Part shown: in pieces, positions 28,280 through 39,700 of the stretch | How positions within the stretch are numbered: position 1 is the stretch's first letter | How the letters are laid out: each line of letters opens with the position of its first letter | Assembly: GCF_003367175.1 (NCBI RefSeq) | Contig: NZ_QRGA01000012.1 | Location: 87,207 to 151,206 of the forward strand | Direction: 5' to 3' | Source: Trinickia dinghuensis | Lineage (GTDB): Bacteria; Pseudomonadota; Gammaproteobacteria; Burkholderiales; Burkholderiaceae | DNA: 64,000 bases | The notes under the pieces: model-generated | Told to the model about the DNA's origin: nothing | Databases searched by the model: none | What the model saw: the letters and a program-made list of their open reading frames with translations, nothing else | Program-made: the position numbers and the translations under genes

Positions 28280-29434
28280 GTGAACATCGAATCGAACGGC
28301 GTACGGATCCACGTGCGCAACACAGGCGACGGCAATGCGGCGCTCGTCTTTCTGCACTACTGGGGCGGCTCGTCGCGCACGTGGCGGCACGTGATCGACG
28401 CGCTGCCGGATCGTCATCGAACGGTGGCCTACGATCATCGCGGGTGGGGCGAATCGGAAGCGCCGGTTGACGGCTATGCGATCGGAGATCTGGCCGACGA
28501 TGCGCAAAACGTCATCGCCTCGCTCGGGCTGGAGCACTATGTCATCGTCGGACATTCGATGGGCGGCAAGGTGGCGCAGTGCATCGCCGCGCGGGGCCCG
28601 CAAGGGTTGGCCGGCGTGGTGCTCGTCGCGCCGTCGCCGCCCGAACCGATGGCGCTGACCGACGAGCAGCGGGCGCAGATGGCCGGCGCTTACGACTCCC
28701 GCGAATCGATCGAGTTCGTGATCGATCACGTTTTGACGGCACAACCGCTGCCCGCCGAGATGCGGGAGCAAGTCGTCGCCGATAGTCTGCGCGGCGCGCC
28801 GCAGGCAAAGGCCGCGTGGCCCAATGCGGCAATGCGCGAAGATATTTCGACGGTGGTAAAGGCCATCGATGTACCCGTCCTGGTGATCTCCGGCGAGCAC
28901 GATCGCGTCGACAGCCCCGATACGCTACGCAAGGCATTGCTGCCTCACATTGCGCAAGCGCATATGGAGGTTCTGCCGGGCATCGGACACTTGTCGCCGC
29001 TCGAAGCACCGGCGGCCCTGGCATCGCTGATCGAAGCATTCGTCGAAAAGATCGATGCCGGCGAAACGACGCCCGCATCGGTCCCGAAAGCCTTCGATGC
29101 GGCTTTGAACGCGGGCGATCTCGAGCGCGTCCTTTCGTTGTTCACCGACGACGCGACGATGCGCATGACCGACGGTGAAGTGGTGGCGGCAAACCGCGAC
29201 GCCCTGCGGGAGCGATTCCGCGGGCTGCTGTCGATGAAGCCGCACATCCGCAACATCGTGCGGCGCACGATCGCAAGCGGCGACATCGCGCTCGTCCTAA
29301 TGGACTGGTCGCTGACGCTCACGTTGCCCGACGGCGGGCAAGCAACGGAAACCGGCACCGCGACGCAAGTGATGCAACGACAGGAAAGCGGCGCGTGGCG
29401 GCTGCGGATATCGAATCCACTGGGCGTTGCCTAA
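28280..29434 (+). CDS. Alpha/beta hydrolase fused to a SnoaL/NTF2-like domain
   Basis: 384 residues. Residues 1-255 are an alpha/beta hydrolase with FLHYWGGSSRTW (oxyanion region), nucleophile elbow GHSMGGK, acid in ISGEHDRVD and base in PGIGHLSPLE. Residues 270-384 form an NTF2-like domain (FDAALNAGDLERVLSLFTDDATMRM to the end), as in SnoaL or DUF4440 proteins. The start is GTG 28280 with GAGGAG at 28267-28272. Substrate is unknown; esterase or haloperoxidase-like activity is typical of the first domain. Confidence 0.8.
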   Translation: MNIESNGVRIHVRNTGDGNAALVFLHYWGGSSRTWRHVIDALPDRHRTVAYDHRGWGESEAPVDGYAIGDLADDAQNVIASLGLEHYVIVGHSMGGKVAQCIAARGPQGLAGVVLVAPSPPEPMALTDEQRAQMAGAYDSRESIEFVIDHVLTAQPLPAEMREQVVADSLRGAPQAKAAWPNAAMREDISTVVKAIDVPVLVISGEHDRVDSPDTLRKALLPHIAQAHMEVLPGIGHLSPLEAPAALASLIEAFVEKIDAGETTPASVPKAFDAALNAGDLERVLSLFTDDATMRMTDGEVVAANRDALRERFRGLLSMKPHIRNIVRRTIASGDIALVLMDWSLTLTLPDGGQATETGTATQVMQRQESGAWRLRISNPLGVA

Positions 29435-29564
29435 CACGACACAGATAGGCCCGACTGCGAGCGACGCTGCAATCGGCCGCCATGGGCGGTATATTTCGAT
29501 GCGTTCCGACCGCGTAAAGCGAAATCGACAAAGACATCGACGAATACCAACGGAGACTTCTCCC

Positions 29565-30422
29565 ATGACGGACGATCGAATCGAAGCACCGGATCCCACG
29601 GCCGTTCGCGTTGCGCTGTGGCGTGCCATGCACGTTCAGATCGACGCGCAGCCCCATGTCCTCGAAGACGAAATCGGGCTGAAGCTTGTCGCCCCAGACG
29701 AAGGATGGCGCCAGCGGCCCGACATGCATCCCGAGGGCACGCGCGGCTATCGCGCTTCGATCGTCGCGCGTGCGCGCTATGTCGAAGACTTGGCAGTCGA
29801 AGAATCCGCGCGCGGCGTAACGCAGTACGTCCTATTGGGCGGCGGCCTCGATACGTTCGCGCAGCGCAGGCTAGACATCGCATCGCGGCTGCAGATCTTC
29901 GAAGTCGACCAGCCCGCCGCGCAGCGGTGGAAACGCCGCCGCCTGACCGAATTGGGCTTCGGCGTCCCGCCGTCGCTGCACCTCGTGCCGGTGGACTTCG
30001 AGGCCGGCGAGTCCTGGTGGGAGGAATTGCTATCGAACGGTTTCGATGCGGGCCGTGCGGCGCTCGTTTCGTCGACGGGCGTATCGATGTATCTGACGCA
30101 CGAAGCGATCATGGCGATGCTTCGGAACGTTGCCGCGCTGCCAAAAGGATCGACGTTCGCGATGACGTTCCTGTTGCCGCTCGAACTGCTCCCGGAGGAG
30201 GAGCGGCCCCGGCACGAAGCGGTTTACGAGCGCGCACGCGCGGCGGGTACGCCCTTCATCAGCTTCTTCACACCCGATCGAATCGTGGAGCTCGCGCGTG
30301 AAGCGGGCTTTGCGCACGCAAGATATGTTTCGACGGACGATCTGGCGCAACGGTACTTCAACGGCCGTGCAGATGGGCTGCGGCCGGCGGTTGGGGAAGC
30401 CTTCCTCGTTGCCGGGACGTAA
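29565..30422 (+). CDS. Class I SAM-dependent methyltransferase (LCM/PPM1 family)
   Basis: A 285-residue cytosolic methyltransferase related to leucine carboxyl methyltransferases and bacterial polyketide-type O-methyltransferases. The SAM motif is QYVLLGGGLDTFAQR, with the acidic residue in FEVDQP, then VSSTGVSMYLTHEAI and a C-terminal FFTPDRIVELAREAGF. ATG 29565 has GGAGA eight bases upstream; the longer frame to 29427 is rejected. It lies 130 bp after the hydrolase gene on the same strand. Substrate unknown. Confidence 0.8.
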   Translation: MTDDRIEAPDPTAVRVALWRAMHVQIDAQPHVLEDEIGLKLVAPDEGWRQRPDMHPEGTRGYRASIVARARYVEDLAVEESARGVTQYVLLGGGLDTFAQRRLDIASRLQIFEVDQPAAQRWKRRRLTELGFGVPPSLHLVPVDFEAGESWWEELLSNGFDAGRAALVSSTGVSMYLTHEAIMAMLRNVAALPKGSTFAMTFLLPLELLPEEERPRHEAVYERARAAGTPFISFFTPDRIVELAREAGFAHARYVSTDDLAQRYFNGRADGLRPAVGEAFLVAGT

Positions 30423-30611
30423 CGGCGGATAGGTCGGTGCACGGGCACCGCCTAAAGCAATACTCAAGGCAATTCTCCCAAAGTCTACGTACATTCGTAG
30501 CTTCATCACATCGCTTCGCCCCTTTCCACTTACACCCCGTAGTGCTAGCCGCCATTCGCCCGGATCGGAGGCGTTTCCACTACTGAACACCGTCGCGGGA
30601 TCGCCGGTACA

Positions 30612-30637
30612 CCATGTAAACATAAGCATTTACATGG
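30612..30637. promoter_or_regulatory. Palindrome upstream of the giant effector-like gene
   Basis: CCATGTAAA (30612-30620) and TTTACATGG (30629-30637) are perfect inverted 9-bp arms around CATAAGCA. It lies 65 bp before the ATG of the giant gene, in an AT-rich patch of an otherwise GC-rich 279-bp gap. The size and symmetry suit a dimeric regulator. No known consensus was recognised. Nothing else gene-like is seen in 30423-30701. Confidence 0.5.
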
Positions 30638-30701
30638 CGCCGCGATCCGCTCGCGCCATTCATCGTCCAACGCTCCATTCGAACGTGGGAGGCACGACGC
30701 G

Positions 30702-33700
30702 ATGCTCGTCGAAATGGGAGGCTCGTCCGAACCGCCACCGCCACCTCCGCCGCCTCCGCCCACCGCGAAGGACGTTGCCACCGCGACGACCAACCTTCAA
30801 GCAAAGCTAGGCAACGCCAATTCGGCCAACGAAGCCGCGTACGAAGCGCAGCTTCAGGCGGCCATCAAGGCGATCGAAGACGCCAACGCGCAGGCCAATC
30901 GCCAGGCCCTCGCGGAAGCCGCCATTTTGATGCAGCAGCGACGCGACGCTCAAGCGAAGCAAGCCAACGCGGCCGGTGTCGACTCCCTGACCGAGGCCAC
31001 GAGCGAGGTCGGACTCACGCACCAATTCGACCCCTCGACGTTGGCCGCCGCATCGAAGGCGCTCGGCGGCAGTTCGCTCAAGGTGGACCCGTCGACCAAG
31101 GGCAGCCCGGTATCGCTCGCTTCGGCCGTTGCCGAGATCAGCAACGACCAAAAGTCGGGCATGACGCTCCAGGAAGCGGTCAACGCCGCTCGGGTGGCGT
31201 TCGGCGGAAGCGCGCAAAACGAAGTCGTGCTGAACGAAGCGGCGATCGTCACGACCGCCACGCCGCTTGCCAACGATCCGTCAGGCAAGGGCGGCGCCAC
31301 GGCGCTCGCGACGAGCGCGCAAACGGTCGCCGGTCAGCATCTGTTCTCGAACGACGTCGCCCAATCGGCGCTGAAGGCGCTGACCGTCAACGTCACCGCG
31401 ACGCCGGCACTCAAAACCGACGCACACAACGCGCAAAGCGCGTATGCCGCCCTGCAAAAGGACAAGGCCAATCACGCGTCAGCGACGCAACTCGCCCAGG
31501 ACGAAGCGACTTACCACCAGGCGCTCTCGAACGAGTACAACGACGCGGCGGGCGAGACCAACGACGACTGGCGCAGCAACGTCACACAGATCGATCGTGG
31601 ATGGCAGGCACAACAGACCGTCCTCGATCTGAACACGGCCGCGGGCTTGCCGAGCGCGCCCTCGCGCGCCGAGCTGACGGCCTCGTTGAGTGCCGCGCAG
31701 ATTCTCGACGCCGAACAGACCGCGCGCGGCTCGGGCGGCGCCGCCGGCAATCTGAAGGCGGCGCAGACCTTGACGCAACAGCTGCAAGGCGTGTCGAGCG
31801 ACAACCCGATCTATGCCGAAGTCATGGGCGACGCGCGCACGCAGTCCCTCCAGAGCGCGGCGTTGCACGACATCGTAACCGCGCACGGCGGCAACGCCAA
31901 CGACACGCTCGTCGCAGTCAGCAACACGCTGGCCGGCTATCGAAACACGGTGCTGTACCAGGGCACGAACGGCACCGGCTTAGCCGATTCTGTCCTGCAC
32001 GATCCCGGCGTCGCGAAGACGATCGCCTCGATTCAGGTGCCGAACGATCTGCCCGGCATGACGAAGTTGCTGCAGCAAGTGTCGAGCGGTTCGCCGCAGC
32101 TTGCGCAGGCGCTGTACACGCAACGGCTGGCGCAGCCGATGAAGGCGCTGATCACGCAAGGCGGCAACGAGGCGCCGCTGACGGGCGATGACACGTTCTT
32201 GGGCTATTCCGCACAAGCGATCCAAGCGCTCGATCCGAATTCGGCGGCAGGTCAAGACCTCATGAAGACGCTGAACGCCGAGCTCGGGCAACTCGCGAAA
32301 TCGCCGAGCATGACGTTATCGGGTCAGACGACCGGTCTGGCCGGGCCAAACTCGCCGTCGTTAGCGCCCATCTCGCTCACGCCGGCCGGCCCCGCACCGA
32401 CGGGCGTCTATCAGACGCTGCTGAACGAAGACAGTCATAACGCGCCGCTCGCCCATTTGCTCGAAAGGGATACCGGCCTCACGCCCACGGGCGCGGCACC
32501 CGGGTCCGCGCCGCAAGACGCCGCGCAGCTTTCGACCGCGACGACCGCGCTCAGCACTGCCGCCGCGAACAACACATCGCCGGCCGCCATACTCGCTGCC
32601 GCCAAGAAAGCGCAGCCGCTCATCAGCGATACGACGTGGGCGCAGGCGATGATCTTGAATCAGGCCGTGACCGACGGGCAGAAATGGACATCCGCCAATG
32701 CCGCGGCCATCAAGGCCGGCACCGCGCCCACGCCTCCCGACATGATCAAGCAGGCCTCGGGCGAGATCGGCGGCCAGCAGCTGTTCGATGCGAACACGAT
32801 GGCCAACGCCACGAGTTCGCTCGAAAGCGGCGCCGTCTATGCAGTGCCGGGTGCCGCCGAACCGAAGGGCAGCAGTCAAGTCGACCCGCTCTCGGAGTTG
32901 AGCCAGTACCAGTCCATGGGAATACCGCTGCCCGCCGCGGTCGTCATGGTCCGCCAAGAGATGGGCGGCTCCGCAGCAAACGAGCAGGTCATCATGCAGG
33001 CGGTGGTGACGCTCTCCGGCGAGCAATTCGCGAGCGATCCGACGCAAACGGATCCGATCGCGGCGGGGCTGCAGCTGCTTCAGCAGAGCGCGCCCAATCT
33101 ATTTTCGGCAAACGAGCAGAGCACGCTGGCCTCCGTCGCCAAATCGATGGAGCAAAATCCGACCGTCGATCAGAAGGCGTTGAACAGCGCCATTACGAAG
33201 GCGCAAAAGGATAAGCAAACGCTCGACGCGGCGAACCAGCGCGCCAAGCAGAACCCGAACGATGCTTCGGCGAAGCAAGCGGCCGCGGCCGCGCAAGCGG
33301 CTTATCAGGCAGACCTGACGGCCGCGCTCAATATCGCGGGCGGACATAACCCCAACGATAGTGCGTGGCAAGCGCAATCGTCGAACGTCGATAGCCTCTG
33401 GAAAGCGCAATTCACGGTCGCGGCGCAGATGCTCGCGCCGCAGATCCAGGCCGCGCAGGGAACGGCACAAAACTCCCCTGAGAACCAAGCGCTCGACACC
33501 GCGTTCGGCGATTTGCAGACGTCGCTGCAGGCGGAGCAGATCGTTCAGCAGACGCTTTACGAGCAAGAATCGAAGGCGGACGGCGGAGCGGGCGGCGGCA
33601 ACGCGGCCGCCGCGCAACTACTGACGAGCGAGATCGGCGGCCTTGCGCCCGGCGATCCGCTCTACGACCAGGTGATGAATAGCGCCGGCGTCACCGCCCT

Positions 33701-36700
33701 GCAAACATCGATTCAACAGGACGTCACAGGCGGGCTGACCCTGCAATGCACGACGGCCGATGGAACGAACAAGGAACTCGTCGCGCTCGGCAACCGCTTA
33801 TCGGTCTATCAAGGCACGGTCTTCTATCCGACGTTGCTGAACAATACGGTCCACGCGGCACCGACCCAGGCGCTGTTCGACAGCGTTGCCTCGGAGGTCG
33901 ATTCAAAATCGAAACCGCTCGACCGCCTGAACGCATTGGCGAGCGCCACGCAGGGCATGAACCCCGACCTCGCGGCCGCGCTCAATCGCGCCAAGTTCGA
34001 CGGCAACGATCCGAAGCATCCCGGCGGCGACGTACTGCAATGGCTCAAGCAGGACGGGACCACTGCCTCGCTGCAACCGGTTGCGCTGATTTACGCCAAT
34101 CTCGGCGCGAGTCAGAATCCCGATCTGACGCCGGTTCGCCAATGGCTCGAGCAGGCCATGACCAAGGCCTCGGGCGACGGCGGCATCGCCGACTTGCATA
34201 CGACGTACGCCGGCGGCAAGTACGGTTGGGAAACCGGGAAGTCGAACACGACGCTGGTCTATGGGCTCGATTCGTTGAAGTCGCAGACCGACAAGTCGCA
34301 GATGCAGCTGTTCCAGGACATCCTCGACGATCACGGCGTTTCATCGACGGTCGCCCAGGAGATCTCGAAGGAAACCGGATACCAAGCCAACGGCGGCACG
34401 CCGGCCGCGCTCTCGGCCGATTTGGACGGCAATCTCGACGGCTTGGCGGGCGTGGACGGCATGCATGGCGTCACGAGCTTCAACAAAGCGGTGGACGCGA
34501 TCGGGCAAATGGAAGGGCTCACGCCGACGCACGCGGCGCAGTCGCTCGACGACGTGCGTGCCGACGAACTCGGCACGCGCTCGCTCTACGACCCGAATAC
34601 CGTGGTGTACTCGTCGGGCGGTAAGAAGACGACGATCGCCGATATGGCTCGGCAACTGATGTCGGGCGAGGGCGTCTCGCAGATCAGCGGGATCGATCCG
34701 CTCATGCTGACCTCGCTCTCGTTGAGCTTTCAGGGCAAGGACGGCTCGACCTGGCAAGGCGCATTGCTCGAAGGCATCGGGCAGGACGGCAACTATGTCG
34801 ACGTCGGCCCGGTCGACACGCAGGCGAGGCACGGCCTTAGCGATTGGTACAACCATACGGGCTTCGGCAAAGGCGAAGTGCAAGTCCAGCCGCACTGGGT
34901 GCTGGGCGGCAACGGGCAGCAGCTGCTCGGCGACGCGTATCTCGACACGCATCGAACCGGCGTCTACCACTGGTACGACTGGGACAACATCCAAGCCGGG
35001 CTGATGGTGGTCGCGGCGATCGTCACCATAGCCGCGATGCCGGAAGCCGCGCCGCTCTGGCTCGAGGGCTTGTCGCTCGCGCTCGACGGCTATTTCGCGG
35101 TCTCGAGCGCGATCCAGGCACAGCAAGCGTTCGCGCAGCATGACGACAAGCAAGGCTGGATGGACGTTGCGTTCGCGGCGGCCGGTATCTTCGGCGGCGT
35201 GTTGTCTTCCGCGAAGATGCTGGGCCGGCTCGGCGTGGCTTCGAGCCGCTTCGCCGAAGCCTCGGGGCTGGCGAAACTCGCCGAGCAAGGCAAGGGCGTG
35301 CAAGCCTACAAGAACGCCTCGCTCGCCCGCTGGCTCGACGATTCGAGGCTGGGCCAATGGGCGGCGCCGAAGCTCGCATCTGGCGTGCGGATCGCCAACA
35401 CGATCCAAGGACCGCTGCGGCTCGTCGATGCCAGCGGCCAGCGCGTCTTCAATACGGTGGGTCTCGCGCATCGCGCGCTCAGCTTTACGTCGATGGGAAT
35501 CGGCATCTTCCAGATGGGCGACCAGGGCATCACGCTGATCCGGGACCGCAACCAGGCTACGGGCGAAGATTGGCTGCAGTTCTTCACGGGCATGACCGCT
35601 ATGGCCGTCGGCGCGGCCGGCTCGCGCATTCATGCCGCGCGCGCGACCGGTGACACGAGCGACGGCGCGGCAACGCAAGGTGAAACGACGGAGCAGCAGA
35701 CGGAATCGACGCAAGAGAATGAGCCGATCGTCCTGACCGCCGCCAACGTCAAGGCGCCTCCGTCGAACGCGGCTGGGGAAGAGGCATCTCCCGACTTGAC
35801 GACGCAAAGGAAAATCGCCCTGGCAACATTCAAGCTCGCCCTTGCGCAGAAGGCTGCACAAGCGGCAGCGGCCATGCGGGCGGCAGCAACCTCGGCCGGC
35901 ACCCGCGTCGTCAATGCGGTATCGCAAGCGGGCGGCACGCAAGCGGGCACCGACAACGGAGGTGGCGGCGGTAACGGCGGCAACGGCACGACGAATTACG
36001 AAGGCCCGATTTGGATCGGACCGGCGCAGGTGGACGATGCGCTAGGCATTGCGCGCGTGCAGAGCGAAACGATGGACGCGTTCGACGTGCAGGATCCTGA
36101 CTCGTCGGATGGCTCGGGCTATCCGCAGCAATGGATCGACAATCGCAAGCGCGTATTGCAATCGCCGTCGAACGCCGCGCTGAAGGAAAGCAGGATAGCG
36201 GCCGCGGCGGGCGACCCCGCGCAGTTGCATCTCGTGGCAAAGTCAGCCGATGGGCAAGTCATTGCCTATTGCTCGGCGACCGCCGGCTCGGACGCGACGT
36301 CGATCGACGCGCTTTACGTCGCTCCGCGCTACGGCCGCTTGGGGGCCGGCAGAGGGCTGGTACAGAGCGTCATCGAATGGGCAGGCCCCGACGCACCGGT
36401 CGAATCGTGGATCACGCCCACGGAAGGCGTGACGCCGTTCTTCCAAAGCCAAGGCTTCGAAACCGTCGACGACACGGAGCGCGAGTTCACGGTGGACGGA
36501 CAGCCGGTCAAACGCGTGCTGATGCGCCGGCCCGCGAGTGCTCCGGCGGCCGAAACCGAGAATCCGCCGCCGCAAAACGTCGTGTCGCCGCCCGTCACGC
36601 CGGTATCCACGGCACCGAAGGGACCTGTGACGAAAAATGTTCCTATCGCACCTGCGGCCAGTTCGGCGCCGAGTCCCCAGGAAAGCCTGGATGCGCTGCT

Positions 36701-39700
36701 GGATCGCGTGCTCTACGTTACGCCAAGCGACGAAGATGAGGTCTACGCCCTCTATGCGAAGGGCGATTCCCCGAGGCCCGCTCAGCTGACGGAAGATCAG
36801 CGCAGCGGCTACCTCGAGAAGATCAAGGCGCTGTTGGAAAACCGGCCGGCGGACTCGGACGCGAAAGAGCAAAAAACACTGGGCTCGCTCTCGGATTTCT
36901 TACGCCTGTTTCGCGAAGGCGGCAACACCTTCTATCATTTCCTGCCACCCAACGCGATCAGGCCAGACTACCCCTACGAACGCATCTACATCAATGCGAT
37001 GCCGGAGCATGCGGCCGACGTGATGACGTTCCTCGTCCGCAACGTCATGGACGATCATCAGGCGTACCCTGACGTTGACAGCGCGAAGGTGAGTTCGCCC
37101 TTAGTGGCGCATGCTCGCGTCGACAACATCGTCGTCTATACGAAAGACAGCGAAAGCGCGGAACGCGTGTTGAATGCGTTGAGCGAGTACCAGCAAGCGC
37201 ACCCCGACCATTTCGGTATCGAGGTGCCGGCCATGACGCAAGGCGTGCTGCCGGGCATCTCGGTGGGTGCCGAGCCTCCCCCTGAAAAGGGCAACGTTAG
37301 CTTTGGCCAATTGCGGTCGGACGCCATTTGGAAAGCGTTCAAGCAGACGACCACCGAACGGATCAATCGAACCCTGCTCGGCGAGTCGTTCGATGCTCGC
37401 GCCTTCTTGGGCGAGCGGGCCCGTGCCGAACTCGCGGCCGCCGGTGTCGACCCGAACGATCCGTCGCGGAACCTGCCGCCGGATCCGTCGGCAAATCGAT
37501 CGGCGCCTCCGGCTCCGGCACCTGCGCCAGTCAACGCGCCCCCAATCGTTCAGACTTTGTCCGAGGAGGAAGAGGAGGAGAAGCAACCAACAGTGCCGCC
37601 GCAGCAGCCTCCCGCTCAACAGGCACCACAGCACCCCCCTGCTCCCCAGCAGCAAGCGCCTGCTCAGGTCCAGCAAGCGGCGCCGCCACAGCCGCCACAG
37701 CAACCACCCGCGCCGCAGCAACAAGCACCTGCCCAGGTCAAGGTGCAACAAGTCGCGCCTGTGCAGCCGCCTCAACAACCGCACGCACCGCCACCGGGTG
37801 CCGCGACGCTTCCGAGCCGCTCCGACGGCGTCTCGATCACGGCCGCCAAGGATGCGAAGGAGCTCGATTACCAGCACGCAAAACCCGGCGGTCATTGGGT
37901 AGGCGAGATCGTGCGGGACCCCCAAGGCAAGTTCGGCGCCCAAGGAGGATTGGTCTTGCTCAAGCAACTCTGGGGCGCGGGAGAAGGCCCCGAGCTGAGC
38001 GAAGCCCGTGCACGCAACGCCGTCACCACGAGCAAGCTCATGCGCAAGATCTTCGGGGAAGGCAGCGCAGTGCCGATTCACCTCGTGCATTGGGACATCA
38101 AGGGCGAACGCTACTATGGCGTGGCGATGCCTTACCTCGACATCGACGTCTTCGACAAAGGCTCGTATAAAACGCTGACGGATCCCACGCAAGGGGACGC
38201 GACCGGCCTGCACGCGACGGCAGCCGGCCACATCGCGCTGAACAACACCGCGGTGGCGGGCGTCACCTCCACCGACAAGGGGCCACGCCTCGGCAACCTC
38301 GGCCTGGGCAAGGGCGGGAAGGGAAAAAAATCGGCTGTCTTCCTCGATCTCGATACCACGATGAGGATCGATAGCCAAGGCAACGCGAGACCCTTCGATC
38401 CGCTCGCCGCATCGGATGTTCCATCGGCGCTCGATACGCTCAGAACGGCCGACGATTCCGCACCGATATACGGCAGCATGACGAGTCAGCAGTATTTTTC
38501 CGGTGTCGACCGTTTATACGAACACGTGACCTATCACGGTCTCGGCGACGACATCCGCGCCATCGTCGAAGAGCACGGCGCCGGTACGGCCGACGAAAGA
38601 ACGAGCGACGCCGATACCATCCTCGCGAACATTCAGGCTCAGTTCGACTACCGCGAAAGCATGCTCGGCTCTTACACCGGCCAGGGCAGCCGGCCGCTTT
38701 CGGCGGCAGAGCTTCCCGAAGGGTTCGCGACAGCGCCGAAGCAAGAGACCGGCAAGCGCCTGCGCAATCCGCTGCTTCACAGCAGCACGATGACAGGGCG
38801 GCGCAGGTTGCTTCACGCGCCGAACACCTTGGAGTTGGCAGTTCATCGCATGCGCCGTTCGATGCGCGGCGAAACGCACGTATGGCCGGATACCGCTCCC
38901 GACCTCGCCAGCCTCGTGCCGCCGCCGACGCCTAAGCTGCCCGGCAGCGGTACCGTCATCAAAGCGGACGAGAATGCGGAATTTTCGCCGAGCGCCCTGT
39001 CGGGCAAAGGCCTCACGTTCGGTGTCACGAACGGCACGCCGAGACGCGGGCTCGGCACGTATCTCGACGGCACGGATCCCAAGACTTCGACCCCGCTTGA
39101 GCCGAACGAAGTGGCGCAATGGGACCCGGATCCGCAAAGCGGTCAAGCCGCTTCGCAGCCGGGCACATCGAACGGGCTGCTAGGCAAGGTCCGCGGTAAG
39201 CTGACCGGGATCAAGACGGGGACGATGGGTGCGATCAAGGACGAAAGCAAGGACCGGCTCTACCTGTATGCGCAAGACGGCGCCGGGCTCCCTCTCGGTT
39301 ACTACGAACGCAGCGACGATGGCGAGGCATTGACGTGGTACGGCGCCTCGCACCGAACTCGCGCACAAAAGGCGTACGCAGCAGCCATAGGGGGCAGTAC
39401 GTTTCTCGTTTCGCTCGGGGTCGGGACGGCCGTTCGCTTGGCGGGCGTCGTCAGCGACATTCCCTTGATGAGCCCGGTTCTATCGACGATCCGCTCGGCG
39501 ATCAATCTCGGCAAAGTAGCGAATGAAAGCCGGCAGCAGGTGTTCAACGAGATCCGGGACCAACGGCTCGAGCAAGCGACGGAACTCATCAATCGGCGCC
39601 ACAGTCTTGCGCAACGTGCGTTGAAATCGCTCGGCGTCCCCCCATCGGTCCGCACTCGCGTGCAGGCGCATACCGAGACGCTGCTCGGCGTGCTGCAGCA

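Noticed and set aside
30494..30518. Two TTCG elements upstream of the giant gene that recall the hrpII/PIP box of type III secretion regulons
   Set aside because: The spacing is 17 nt, not the 16 required between the TTCG elements, and no type III secretion gene is in the window.
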